Assembly (NCBI RefSeq): GCF_024679095.1
Contig: NW_026110850.1
Location: forward strand, 465,001-529,000
Reading direction: 5' to 3'
Length of the DNA stretch: 64,000 nucleotides
DNA from: Eriocheir sinensis
Taxonomy: Eukaryota; Arthropoda; Malacostraca; Decapoda; Varunidae
Positions 14,179 to 24,988 of this stretch are shown piece after piece. The notes under the pieces were generated by a model. The model ran no database searches, was not told the DNA's origin, and saw only the letters and a program-made list of their open reading frames with translations. The translations under genes were made by a program, and so were the position numbers. Position 1 is the stretch's first letter. Every line of letters starts with the position of its first letter.

Positions 14179-15066
14179 ATTTTATCGAAGACTTTATATA
14201 TGTAGCTTCTCGGGACTCGTTTCCTATTCCTCCAATCCTTCCCTATTGCTCGAATTAATAACCAGTGATGACTGGTCTGATGAAGATGAGGATCCATGGG
14301 AAGCCCTCGAATTGATAACCAGTGATGACTGGTCTGATGAGGATGATGATCCATGGGATGCCCTCGCATTGATAACCAGTAATGACTGGTCTGATGAGAA
14401 TGATGATCCATGGGATGCCCTCGAATTGATAACCAGTGATGACTGGTCTGATGAGAATGATGATCCATGGGATGCCCTCGAATTGATAACCAATGATGAC
14501 TGGTCTGATGAGGATGAGGATTCATGGGATGCCCTCGAATTGATAACCAGTAATGACTGGTCTGATGAGGATGAGGATCCATGGGATGCCCTCGAATTGA
14601 TAACCAGTGATGACTGGTCTGATGAGGATGAGGATCCATGGGATGCCCTCGAATTGATAACCAGTGATGACTGGTCTGATTAGGCTGATGATTCATGGGA
14701 AGCCCTCGAATTGATAACCAGTAATGACTGGTCTGATGAGGATGAGGATCCATGGGATGCCCTCGAATTGATAACCAGTAATGACTGGTCTGATGAGGAT
14801 GATGATCCATGGGAAGCCCTCGAATTGATAACCAGTGATGACTGGTCTGATGAGGCTGATGATTCATGGGAAGCCTTTGCCATGGCGACCCGTGATGACT
14901 GGTCCGTGGAGGCTAATGATCCATGCCCATCCGCCGAATTGGTGGCCGCCATCACCGAAGAGGCTGATGATGCATGGGCAGCCTTCGAGATGATGACCAG
15001 TGATGACTGGTTCGTAGAAACTGATGCCTTCCTGGACGTCACGGCCATCTGTGCTGTCGTTGTGTA
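14179..15066 (+). pseudogene. acidic 19-residue-repeat protein exon, copy 1
   Basis: A 57-bp minisatellite encodes about eleven 19-residue repeats of the form ELITSDDWSDEDEDPWDAL, ending in three diverged repeats and a TAA at 15064. AATAAA follows at 15250. The frame is open from 14179 without an ATG, so it is probably a 3' exon. The product would be very acidic, with DDW and DPW tripeptides in most repeats. DPW is the AP-2 appendage-binding motif of epsin-type endocytic adaptors, but here it may be coincidence. A GAG-to-TAG change puts a stop at 14681-14683, so the last third is separated unless read through. All frames of the repeat are open. I prefer this one because of the downstream stop and polyadenylation signal. 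No family is recognised. Confidence 0.5.
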
Positions 15067-15249
15067 AATTGTCTTGCTTCACTAAGCAGCCTGGTAACAC
15101 ACTCACCAGTGAGCCCCGGCGCAGGCGCGAGCCACATCGTGAGCCACACTCCCGGGGAGCGAGACACCCTTCAGTGACCGTCGCTCTTATTACACCTTCA
15201 GGGGAGGAGCTCCAGCTGTATTTCTTTTCTTATCAATGAAAACCTTTAC

Positions 15250-15255
15250 AATAAA
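15250..15255 (+). promoter_or_regulatory. polyadenylation signal, copy 1
   Basis: AATAAA lies 184 bases after the stop of the repeat-protein exon and just before the LINE A tail inserted at 15289. Confidence 0.5.
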
Positions 15256-15288
15256 ACTGTTATCCTATTAATGAATTTACCTTACCTA

Positions 15289-15984
15289 TTTTTTTTTTTA
15301 CAACAAAGGAGGCAGCTTTAGGGCACACACAAAAAAGAAAACAATAATAAAAAAAAAGCCCGCTATTCGCTGCTCCTAAAAAATAAACAAAAGAGGTGGC
15401 CGAAAGCAAGGTCAAATACGGGAGGAGAGATGTCCTGATACCCTCCTCTTGAAAAAGTTCAAGTCGTAGGAAGGAGGGAATACAGATGAAGGAAGATTGT
15501 TCCAGAGTTTACCAGTGTGAGGGATGAAAGAGTGAAGATGCTGGTTAACTTTTGCATAAGGGGTTTGGACAGTATAGGGATGAGCATGAGTAGAAAGTCG
15601 AGTGCAGCGGGGCCGCGGGAGGGGGGGAGGCATGCAGTTAGCAAGTTCAGAAGAGCAGTCAGCGTGGAAATATCGATAGAAGATAGAAAGAGAGGCAGCA
15701 CTGCGGCGGAATTTAAGAGGTAGAAGACTATCAGTATGAGGAGGAGAGTTGATGAGACGAAGAGCCTTAACCTCCACTCTGTCCAGAAGAGCTGTGTGAA
15801 TGGAGCCCCCCACACATGAGATGCATACTCCATACGAGGGTGGACAAGGCCCCTGTATATGGACAGCAACTGTGTGAGGGAGAAGAACTGGCGGAGACGG
15901 TACAGAACGCCCAGCCTCGAGGAAGCTGATTTAGTAAGAGATGAGATATGAAGTTTCCAGTTGAGATTTTGAGTTAAGTTGCTA
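15289..15984 (-). mobile_element. LINE A (Jockey-like), 3' part, copy 1
   Basis: The minus-strand 3' end of LINE A begins (plus strand) with a T11 run, the element's poly-A tail, followed by its 3' UTR and the C-terminal part of the reverse transcriptase protein (WKLHISSLTKSASS, YASHVWG, FYRYFHADCSSELANC, GKLWNNLP). The element is interrupted at about 15985 by LINE B and resumes at 18230. One frame break lies in the GGGG/CCCC run near 15806. Confidence 0.9.
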
Positions 15985-18229
15985 AGAAGCAAAGAGTGCA
16001 AATCAATGGTAAAATATCTGACTGGGGATGTGTTACGAGTGGGGTCCCACAAGGCTCAGTATTAGGTCCACTTTTGTTTATTATTTATATCAATGACTTA
16101 GATACAGGAATTAGTAGTGATGTTAGTAAATTTGCAGATGATACCAAGATCGGTAGAGTAATTGAGTCGGATCAGGACGCTAGTATTCTCCAAGGTGAAC
16201 TCAACAGATTATATGACTGGGCGGATAAATGGCAGATGGAGTTCAATGTAGGGAAGTGCAGTATTCTGAGTGTAGGTAGGAACAACCCCTCACATAACTA
16301 TTGCTTAAGGGGGGCGGCTACGGGGTATTTTTGGCCGAATATTTTTGAAATCTGAGAAATTCTTTTTATTCTCTCACTGTGGCCGAGATAGCCTAAATTA
16401 TCAAGTGGTAAGGTTTGTTTTGGTTAAATTAAATCCCTTACGGCCGGGAAGCCATGTTTAAATACCCCGCGCGGTTGCGTCAGAGGCCTGAGTCACGCGG
16501 TTACACACGTGGTGTCATTCAATGCTTATATACGCGTAAATTTTCAATAAAAAATGATTTCTTCTTTATGAATCTGCATCACTTGGCATCTCAGAGAGGG
16601 TGGATGGAGTGAGTCATGCTGCCCGAGGGCCGAGAGGACTGTAGATCACGCGTCACAACTTTGGCTATGAGGATGGGAACATAATATTACATATGTTTGG
16701 TTCTCAAGAAAGATTACAAGAATCTCTTCACTGGCAAGACCTTGAAAGAGCCAGACATGCAACACCCAAGTCCAAAAAGAAAACAGCAGAAGAAGGATGA
16801 AGAATACCAGCCTGGAGAATATTGATAAAATCTGGCGACAATGAGAAAGGTGGCGCCTTTTGACACCCTCACATACCAGTGAATAATACTTTCTCAACAC
16901 TGAGAAAGGGGACCAGATGCCTTATCAATATCTCCAGTCAATCAGCAAGGTTTGCACAATCATGTGTGAAAATTTCATCTCAATCGGACAATTATGAAGG
17001 GCATGACGGGTAAATGCAAAAAAAAATTTAGGAGCCGATTTCTCAAAAGTTGGTTTTTACACTTCAAAAATTTCAAAAATCAGTAAATCATCTGACTGAC
17101 AATTGTTAGGTATCAATAAAAACTTCAATTAAAGGCCGATTTTTTTATTGGAATAGATTTTTCAATATGGCCATAGAAAACGGGATACAGAGCGGAGAAA
17201 ATCAAGTGTGAAAAAAAAATTTAAAATTTTCTCTGAAAGATAAAAGCAAAATCAAAATCTGTTCCGACAAAATGTAGATATATAATCGAAGTTTCATTGG
17301 TAATTTTTCAAAGTGATTGACTTAAAAATAAAGCCTGTGAAACAAATTGAAAAAAACGCGTTTTACCTCAGTGCCCCTATCATTCACCCAATCTCCATGA
17401 AATTCACTATACTCCTCATTAACACCAACAAACAACATAATAAAATTTCAAGGCTATTGGACCTACCAAAAGAGCTGTAGGGGGGGGGGTAGTCGCCCCC
17501 CTTAAATGACACTCTCATAAGCAGGTCTGGGTGCGAGAGGGATTTAGGGGTCTTAGTGAGCTCTGATCTCCGTCCAAGGGCACAATGCATTCAAGCTAGA
17601 AATCGAGCTAATAGGGTACTGGATTTATTTCAAGGAGCGTAAGCAACAGAAGCCCAAGTCTTCCTCAAACTATATTTAGCATTAGTTAGACCTCATCTTG
17701 ACTATGCGGTTCAGTTCTGGTCACCTTACTATAGAATGGATATCAAAATGTTAGAATCGGTGCAGAGGAGAATGACTAAGATGATTCAGGGGTTGAGAAA
17801 CTTGCCATACGAGGGAAGACTCAAACAGTTAAACTTGCATTCTCTAGAAAGGCGAAGGGTGCGTGGAGACATGATCGAGGTTTATAAATGGATGAAGGGC
17901 TTTAATAAGGGAGACATTCATAAGGTTTTGTTGGTAAGAGAACCGGGTAGGACACGAAGTAATGGGTTTAAACTGGATAAATTCAGATTCAACAGGGACA
18001 TAGGCAAAAATTGGTTTACTAACAGGGTGGTGGATGAGTGGAATAGGCTTAACAGTCATGTGGTGAGTGCCAATACAATTGTCACATTCAAAAATAGACT
18101 AGATAAATTCATGGACAGCGATATTAGGTGGGGTTAGATACACGTGAGCTTAGGGTCAAAGGAGCTGCCTCGTACAGGCCTACCGGCCTCTTGTAGACTC
18201 CTGCGTTCTTATGTTCTTATGTTCTTATG
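15985..18229 (+). mobile_element. LINE B (CR1-like) inserted in LINE A, copy 1
   Basis: The plus-strand element is 5'-truncated inside the reverse transcriptase. It starts near KQRVQINGK, then SGVPQGSVLGPLLF and the catalytic box in the form FADDTK. After the 1.2 kb insertion at 16309-17501 it continues with a C-terminal region (LYLALVRPHLDYAVQFWSPY, LNLHSLERRRVRGD, NRVVDEWNRLN). It ends in three copies of the octamer TTCTTATG, like the 8-bp tails of CR1 elements. Frames are broken near 17600-17660 in this copy. Confidence 0.88.
16309..17501. mobile_element. piggyBac-type non-autonomous element, copy 1
   Basis: The 1193-bp AT-rich insertion is bounded by TTAA on both sides (16305-16308 and 17502-17505). 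Terminal inverted repeats are GGGGGGCGGCTAC on the left and, inverted, GGGGGGCGACTAC on the right. Removing the element with one TTAA restores an uninterrupted LINE B reading frame (NYCL-NDTLISRSGC), which is the precise-excision behaviour of piggyBac transposons and fixes both ends. No transposase is encoded. Confidence 0.87.
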
Positions 18230-19730
18230 ATAGACCGAGGATGTTTAGTGTTGAGGAAGGTGATAGCTGGGTGTTGTCAAAGAATAGGGGATAGTTGTTT
18301 AGAAGATTGTGTCGAGTGGATAGGTGGAGAAACTGTGTTTTTGAGGCGTTGAAGGACACCAGGTTCTTCTTGCCCCAATCAGAAATAATAGCAAGGTCTG
18401 AGGCTAAGCGTTCTGCAGCCTCCAGCCTTGAGTCGTTAAGTTCCTGTAGGGTGGGTCTTCTATTAAAAGAAGTTGAGTAATGCAGAGTGGAATCATCGGC
18501 GTAGGAATGGATAGGACAGTTCGTTTTGGAAAGAAGATCATCAATGAACAACAGAAAAAGAGTGGGAGATAGGACAGAACTCTGTGGGACACCACTGTTA
18601 ATAGATTTAGGGGAAGAACAGTGACCGTCTACCACGGCAGAAATAGAACGGTCAGAAAGGAAACTGGAGATAAAGGTACAGAGAGAAGGATATAAACCGT
18701 AGGAGGGTAGTTTGGAAAGCAAATATTTGTGCCAGACCCTATCAAAAGCTTTTGATATGTCCAGCGCAATAGCAAAAGTTTCACCGAAACGGCTAAGAGA
18801 GGATGACCAAGAGTCAGTTAAGAAGGCTAGGAGATCACCAGTAGAACGCCCCTTGCGGAACCCACACTGGCGATCAAATAGAAGGTCAGAAGTGGAAAGG
18901 TGCTTTTGAATCTTCCGGTTAAGGATTGATTCAAAAGCTTTAGATAGACAAGAAAGTAAAGCTATAGGACGGTAGTTTGAGGGATTGGAGCGGTCACCCT
19001 TCTTAGGCACAGGCTGTATGAAGGCATACTTCAAGCAAAAAGGAAAGGTAGATGTTGACAGGCAGAGGCGAAAGAGTTTGACCAGGCAGGGTTACAGCAC
19101 GGAGGCACAGTTTTTAAGGACAATAGGAGGCACTCTATCAGGTCCATAAGCCTTCTGAGGATTGAGGCCAGAGAGGGCATAAAAAACATCATTTGAAGAA
19201 TCTTTATAACAGGCATAAAGGAGTCAGAGGGGGGATGAGTAGGAGGAATATGCCCAGAATCGTCCAGAGTGGAGTTTTTAGAAAAAGTTTGAGAGAAGAG
19301 TTCAGCCTTAGAGATAGATGAGACGGCAGTGTTGCCGTCAGGACTGAGGAGTGGAGGGAAAGATGAAGAAGTGAAGTTGGAGGAGATGTTTTTGGCTAGA
19401 TGCCAGAAGTCACGGGAAGAGTTAGAGAAAGCAAGGTTTTGGCATTTTCTATTAATGAAATAGTTTTTGGTTAGTCGGAGAATAGATTTGGCACGATTTC
19501 GGGCAGAAATGTAAAGTTCATAATTAGCATTAGTTTGAAGGCTCTGGTACCTTTTGTGAGCTACCTCTCTATCATTGACAGCCCGAGAACAAGCGTGATT
19601 AAACCAAGGCTTTTTAGCGTGAGGAGTAGAGAAAGAACGAGGAATGTATGCCTCCATTCCAGAGACAATCACCTCTGTGATGCGCTGAGCACACACAGAG
19701 GGGTCTCTATCCTGGAAGCAATAATCATTC
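18230..19730 (-). mobile_element. LINE A reverse transcriptase core, copy 1
   Basis: The 269-codon frame (18225-19034) holds SNPSNYRPIALL, DISKAFDRVWH with the first catalytic aspartate, a GVPQSSVLSP motif (GVPQGSVLSP expected), and the SYADDST catalytic box. The preceding frame (19031-19747) holds the endonuclease-RT linker. This copy ends abruptly at the duplication junction, so it lacks the endonuclease. Similar proteins are often annotated as RNA-directed DNA polymerase from mobile element jockey or BS. Confidence 0.9.
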
Positions 19731-20059
19731 CACGCCCTCCCTTCCATCTCAATCTACTCACTCTGCCTTAATATTTCTTTCACTATTCCACGTCCTCAGC
19801 CCCTCAGCGTCATCAATCTTCCCCACACCTATCTGGCTATTATCAACCCACCTACGTAGTCTCGTCCATGGGGTCTGTGTGGTCTGAATATCTATGTAGA
19901 TCTATGTTAATATTCATTTTTCTGTCCCCGTGTCTTCCCTTTCCCGTACTTCTTAACCCACTTGTGTACATGAGGCGTGGAGTGAGAGAGGCGTATTAAC
20001 CATTATACATCATGACACGCGTAAAGCCTCTGTCAATACACCCCTCATATCCATTTTGT

Positions 20060-20093
20060 AGGTTAGGTTAGGTTAGGAAAGGTTAGGTTAGGT
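20060..20093 (+). repeat. interstitial telomere-type TTAGG repeats, copy 2
   Basis: Identical to 13336-13369 within the tandem duplication. Confidence 0.9.
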
Positions 20094-20261
20094 CGACAGG
20101 TCTTTCAAATGCATGGGTTAATTCTCTCCTCTCTTCTCTTCTTCTGTTCGTATAACAAGTTAACCTTCTTTTCCTTTTCTTACCCTCTATTTTTCGTATC
20201 CCACATCTCCTTTCAGTATTAATCATCCCCTATTGCCATTCCACCTTCGTTTACTTTCCTT

Positions 20262-20645
20262 TTATATATCTTCTCAACCCTCTCTCTATGCCATCTCAAC
20301 TCTCCTTTTTGTTTCATCGATATGTCAATCTTTCCCACTCCATATCCCTTCCCAAACCTCGTCTCTATATCCATCTCCTCTCAGCCCTCTTCGTTCCCTT
20401 TCATTTTACATACCTTCTCAACTCTCTTTTTATTTCATCGATACGTCAATCTTTCCTACTTAATATCCCTTCTCAAACCTCGTCTCCATATCCATCTCCT
20501 CTCAACCCTTTTCGTTCCCTTTCATTTTACATACCTTCTCAACCCTCTTTTTGCCATCTCAACTCTCCTTTTTTGTTTCATCGATACGTCAATCTTTCCC
20601 ACTCCATATCCCTTTTCAAACCTCGTCTCCATATCTATCTCCTCT
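20262..20645. repeat. pyrimidine-rich minisatellite, copy 2
   Basis: Duplicate of the minisatellite at 13535-13915, with small indels. Confidence 0.85.
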
Positions 20646-20916
20646 CAACCCTCTTCACCTTTACCCTACCCTTCTCTGCTGCATTCCATGCCTTTCCTGA
20701 CCCTCTTCCCCGCTTCCACATTCTTCCAGGTTTCTCGGTATCATCCCTCATCTCCATACCTGCCTGCCTACCCTCTACCCCCCTCACAAGTTTTTTTTTC
20801 TGTTATCTACCTACCCCTCTCTTCGCCATTGTTTATATCCCTTCCTAACCCTCTTCTTCATCTCTTTCTTTTTCCATATTGCTCTTCGTTGCCTCATGTT
20901 ACTTTGGGACGCTAAT

Positions 20917-21804
20917 TTTATCGAAGACTTTATATATGTAGCTTCTCGGGACTCGTTTCCTATTCCCCTCCAATCCTTCCCTATTGCTCGAATTAATAAC
21001 CAGTGATGACTGGTCTGATGAAGATGAGGATCCATGGGAAGCCCTCGAATTGATAACCAGTGATGACTGGTCTGATGAGGATGATGATCCATGAGATGCC
21101 CTCGCATTGATAACCAGTAATGACTGGTCTGATGAGAATGATGATCCATGGGATGCCCTCGAATTGATAACCAGTGATGACTGGTCTGATGAGAATGATG
21201 ATCCATGGGATGCCCTCGAATTGATAACCAATGATGACTGGTCTGATGAGGATGAGGATTCATGGGATGCCCTCGAATTGATAACCAGTAATGACTGGTC
21301 TGATGAGGATGAGGATCCATGGGATGCCCTCGAATTGATAACCAGTGATGACTGGTCTGATGAGGATGAGGATCCATGGGATGCCCTCGAATTGATAACC
21401 AGTGATGACTGGTCTGATTAGGCTGATGATTCATGGGAAGCCCTCGAATTGATAACCAGTAATGACTGGTCTGATGAGGATGAGGATCCATGGGATGCCC
21501 TCGAATTGATAACCAGTAATGACTGGTCTGATGAGGATGATGATCCATGGGAAGCCCTCGAATTGATAACCAGTGATGACTGGTCTGATGAGGCTGATGA
21601 TTCATGGGAAGCCTTTGCCATGGCGACCCGTGATGACTGGTCCGTGGAGGCTAATGATCCATGCCCATCCGCCGAATTGGTGGCCGCCATCACCGAAGAG
21701 GCTGATGATGCATGGGCAGCCTTCGAGATGATGACCAGTGATGACTGGTTCGTAGAAACTGATGCCTTCCTGGACGTCACGGCCATCTGTGCTGTCGTTG
21801 TGTA
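20917..21804 (+). pseudogene. acidic 19-residue-repeat protein exon, copy 2
   Basis: Second copy of the exon at 14179-15066. It shares the GAG-to-TAG stop (21419-21421), so that mutation predates the duplication. It has an additional TGG-to-TGA change at about 21092-21094 that removes one of the conserved DPW tryptophans and creates a second stop. The upstream part also has a 2-base insertion near 20966. Copy 2 is therefore more damaged than copy 1. Confidence 0.5.
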
Positions 21805-21987
21805 AATTGTCTTGCTTCACTAAGCAGCCTGGTAACACACTCACCAGTGAGCCCCGGCGCAGGCGCGAGCCACATCGTGAGCCACACTCCCGGGGAGCGA
21901 GACACCCTTCAGTGACCGTCGCTCTTATTACACCTTCAGGGGAGGAGCTCCAGCTGTATTTCTTTTCTTATCAATGAAAACCTTTAC

Positions 21988-21993
21988 AATAAA
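21988..21993 (+). promoter_or_regulatory. polyadenylation signal, copy 2
   Basis: AATAAA in the same relative place as the copy 1 signal. Confidence 0.5.
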
Positions 21994-22026
21994 ACTGTTA
22001 TCCTATTAATGAATTTACCTTACCTA

Positions 22027-22724
22027 TTTTTTTTTTTTACAACAAAGGAGGCAGCTTTAGGGCACACACAAAAAAGAAAACAATAATAAAAAAAAAGCCC
22101 GCTATTCGCTGCTCCTAAAAAATAAACAAAAGAGGTGGCCGAAAGCAAGGTCAAATACGGGAGGAGAGATGTCCTGATACCCTCCTCTTGAAAAAGTTCA
22201 AGTCGTAGGAAGGAGGGAATACAGATGAAGGAAGATTGTTCCAGAGTTTACCAGTGTGAGGGATGAAAGAGTGAAGATGCTGGTTAACTTTTGCATAAGG
22301 GGTTTGGACAGTATAGGGATGAGCATGAGTAGAAAGTCGAGTGCAGCGGGGCCGCGGGAGGGGGGGAGGCATGCAGTTAGCAAGTTCAGAAGAGCAGTCA
22401 GCGTGGAAATATCGATAGAAGATAGAAAGAGAGGCAGCACTGCGGCGGAATTTAAGAGGTAGAAGACTATCAGTATGAGGAGGAGAGCTGATGAGACGAA
22501 GAGCCTTAGCCTCCACTCTGTCCAGAAGAGCTGTGTGAGTGGAGCCCCCCCACACATGAGATGCATACTCCATACGAGGGTGGACAAGGCCCCTGTATAT
22601 GGACAGCAACTGTGCAGGGGAGAAGAACTGGCGGAGACGGTACAGTACGCCCAGCCTCGAGGAAGCTGATTTAGTAAGAGATGAGATATGAAGTTTCCAG
22701 TTGAGATTTTGAGTTAAGTTGCTA
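22027..22724 (-). mobile_element. LINE A 3' part, copy 2
   Basis: Same as 15289-15984. Here the 213-codon frame (22151-22792) is continuous through the region that is frameshifted in copy 1, so the true protein runs from WKLHISS to the terminal VSGHLSSRI. Confidence 0.9.
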
Positions 22725-24988
22725 AGAAGCAAAGAGTGCAAATCAATGGTAAAATATCTGACTGGGGATGTGTTACGAGTGGGGTCCCACAAGGCTCAGT
22801 ATTAGGTCCACTTTTGTTTATTATTTATATCAATGACTTAGATACAGGAATTAGTAGTGATGTTAGTAAATTTGCAGATGATACCAAGATCGGTAGAGTA
22901 ATTGAGTCGGATCAGGACGCTAGTATTCTCCAAGGTGAACTCAACAGATTATATGACTGGGCGGATAAATGGCAGATGGAGTTCAATGTAGGGAAGTGCA
23001 GTATTCTGAGTGTAGGTAGGAACAACCCCTCACATAACTATTGCTTAAGGGGGGCGGCTACGGGGTATTTTTGGCCGAATATTTTTGAAATCTGAGAAAT
23101 TCTTTTTATTCTCTCACTGTGGCCGAGATAGCCTAAATTATCAAGTGGTAAGGTTTGTTTTGGTCAAATTAAATCCCTTACGGCCGGGAAGCCATGTTTA
23201 AATACCCCGCGCGGTTGCGTCAGAGGCCTGAGTCACGCGGTTACACACGTGGTGTCATTCAATGCTTATATACGCGTAAATTTTCAATAAAAAATGATTT
23301 CTTCTTTATGAATCTGCATCACTTGGCATCTCAGAGAGGGTGGATGGAGTGAGTCATGCTGCCCGAGGGCCGAGAGGACTGTAGATCACGCGTCACAACT
23401 TTGGCTATGAGGATGGGAACATAATATTACATATGTTTGGTTCTCAAGAAAGATTACAAGAATCTCTTCACTGGCAAGACCTTGAAAGAGCCAGACATGC
23501 AACACCCAAGTCCAAAAAGAAAAGAAAACAGCAGAAGAAGGATGAAGAATACCAGCCTGGAGAATATTGATAAAATCTGGCGACAATGAGAAAGGTGGCG
23601 CCTTTGACACCCTCACATACCAGTGAATAATACTTTCTCAACACTGAGAAAGGGGACCAGATGCCTTATCAATATCTCCAGTCAATCGGCAAGGTTTGCA
23701 CAATCATTTGTGAAAATTTCATCTCAATCGGACAATTATGAAGGGCATGACAGGGGTAAATGCAAAAAAAAAAAATTAGGAGCCGATTTCTCAAAAGTTG
23801 GTTTTTTACACTTCAAAAAATTTCAAAAAATCAGTAAATCATCTGACTGACAATTGTTAGGTATCAATAAAAACTTCAATCAAAGGCCGATTTTTTTATT
23901 GGAATAGATTTTTCAATATGGCCATAGAAAACGGGATACAGAGCGGAGAAAATCAAGTGTGAAAAAAAAATTTAAAAATTTTCTCTCAAAGATAAAAGCA
24001 AAAATCAAAAATCTGTTCCCGACAAAATGTAGATATATAATCGAAGTTTCATTGGTAATTTTTTCAAAGTGATTGACTTAAAAATAAAGCCTGTGAAACA
24101 AATTGAAAAACAACGCGTTAATTAGTGCCCCTAACATTCACCCAATCTCCATGAAATTCACTATACACTCCTCATTAACACCAACAAACAACATAATAAA
24201 ATTTCAAGGCTATTGGACCTACCAAAAGAGCTGTAGGGGGGGGGGTAGTCGCCCCCCTTAAATGACACTCTCATAAGCAGGTCTGGGTGCGAGAGGGATT
24301 TAGGGGTCTTAGTGAGCTCTGATCTCCGTCCAAGGGCACAATGCATTCAAGCTAGAAATCGAGCTAATAGGGTACTGGGATTTATTTCAAGGAGCGTAAG
24401 CAACAGAAGCCCCGAAGTCTTCCTCAAACTATATTTAGCATTAGTTAGACCTCATCTTGACTATGCGGTTCAGTTCTGGTCACCTTACTATAGAATGGAT
24501 ATCAAAATGTTAGAATCGGTGCAGAGGAGAATGACTAAGATGATTCAGGGGTTGAGAAACTTGCCATACGAGGGAAGACTCAAACAGTTAAACTTGCATT
24601 CTCTAGAAAGGCGAAGGGTGCGTGGAGACATGATCGAGGTTTATAAATGGATGAAGGGCTTTAATAAGGGAGACATTCATAAGGTTTTGTTGGTAAGAGA
24701 ACCGGGTAGGACACGAAGTAATGGGTTTAAACTGGATAAATTCAGATTCAACAGGGACATAGGCAAAATTGGTTTACTAACAGGGTGGTGGATGAGTGGA
24801 ATAGGCTTAACAGTCATGTGGTGAGTGCCAATACAATTGTCACATTCAAAAATAGACTAGATAAATTCATGGACAGCGATATTAGGTGGGGTTAGATACA
24901 CGTGAGCTTAGGGTCAAAGGAGCTGCCTCGTACAGGCCTACCGGCCTCTTGTAGACTCCTGCGTTCTTATGTTCTTATGTTCTTATGA
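22725..24988 (+). mobile_element. LINE B inserted in LINE A, copy 2
   Basis: Same insertion as in copy 1. Copy 2 preserves the longer C-terminal frame (24312-24824) from the RPRAQCIQARNRANRV region to the conserved RFNRDIG, where a one-base deletion shifts the frame relative to copy 1. Confidence 0.88.
23049..24257. mobile_element. piggyBac-type non-autonomous element, copy 2
   Basis: Copy of 16309-17501 with TTAA at 23045-23048 and 24258-24261. It is 16 bp longer because of homopolymer differences and a short AAAAG duplication. Confidence 0.87.

Larger units (their letters stand above)
13007..19730. repeat. tandem segmental duplication, copy 1
   Basis: The 6724-bp unit starts at CACGCCCTCC and recurs from 19731 with only scattered substitutions and homopolymer indels. 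Its right end lies inside LINE A, at ATTC-CACG, where copy 2 begins. CACG is present at all three junctions, so the event used 4 bp of microhomology. Confidence 0.93.

Noticed and set aside
14163..14867. Minus-strand 234-codon frame with HPHQTSHHWLSIRG repeats
   Set aside because: It is antisense to the acidic repeat exon. The 57-bp unit is a multiple of three without stops, so all frames stay open, and the plus strand has the stop and AATAAA.
16646..16900. Minus-strand frame with a hydrophobic stretch inside the TTAA element
   Set aside because: It differs between the two copies, lacks transposase motifs (no DDD catalytic pattern) and starts in AT-rich filler.
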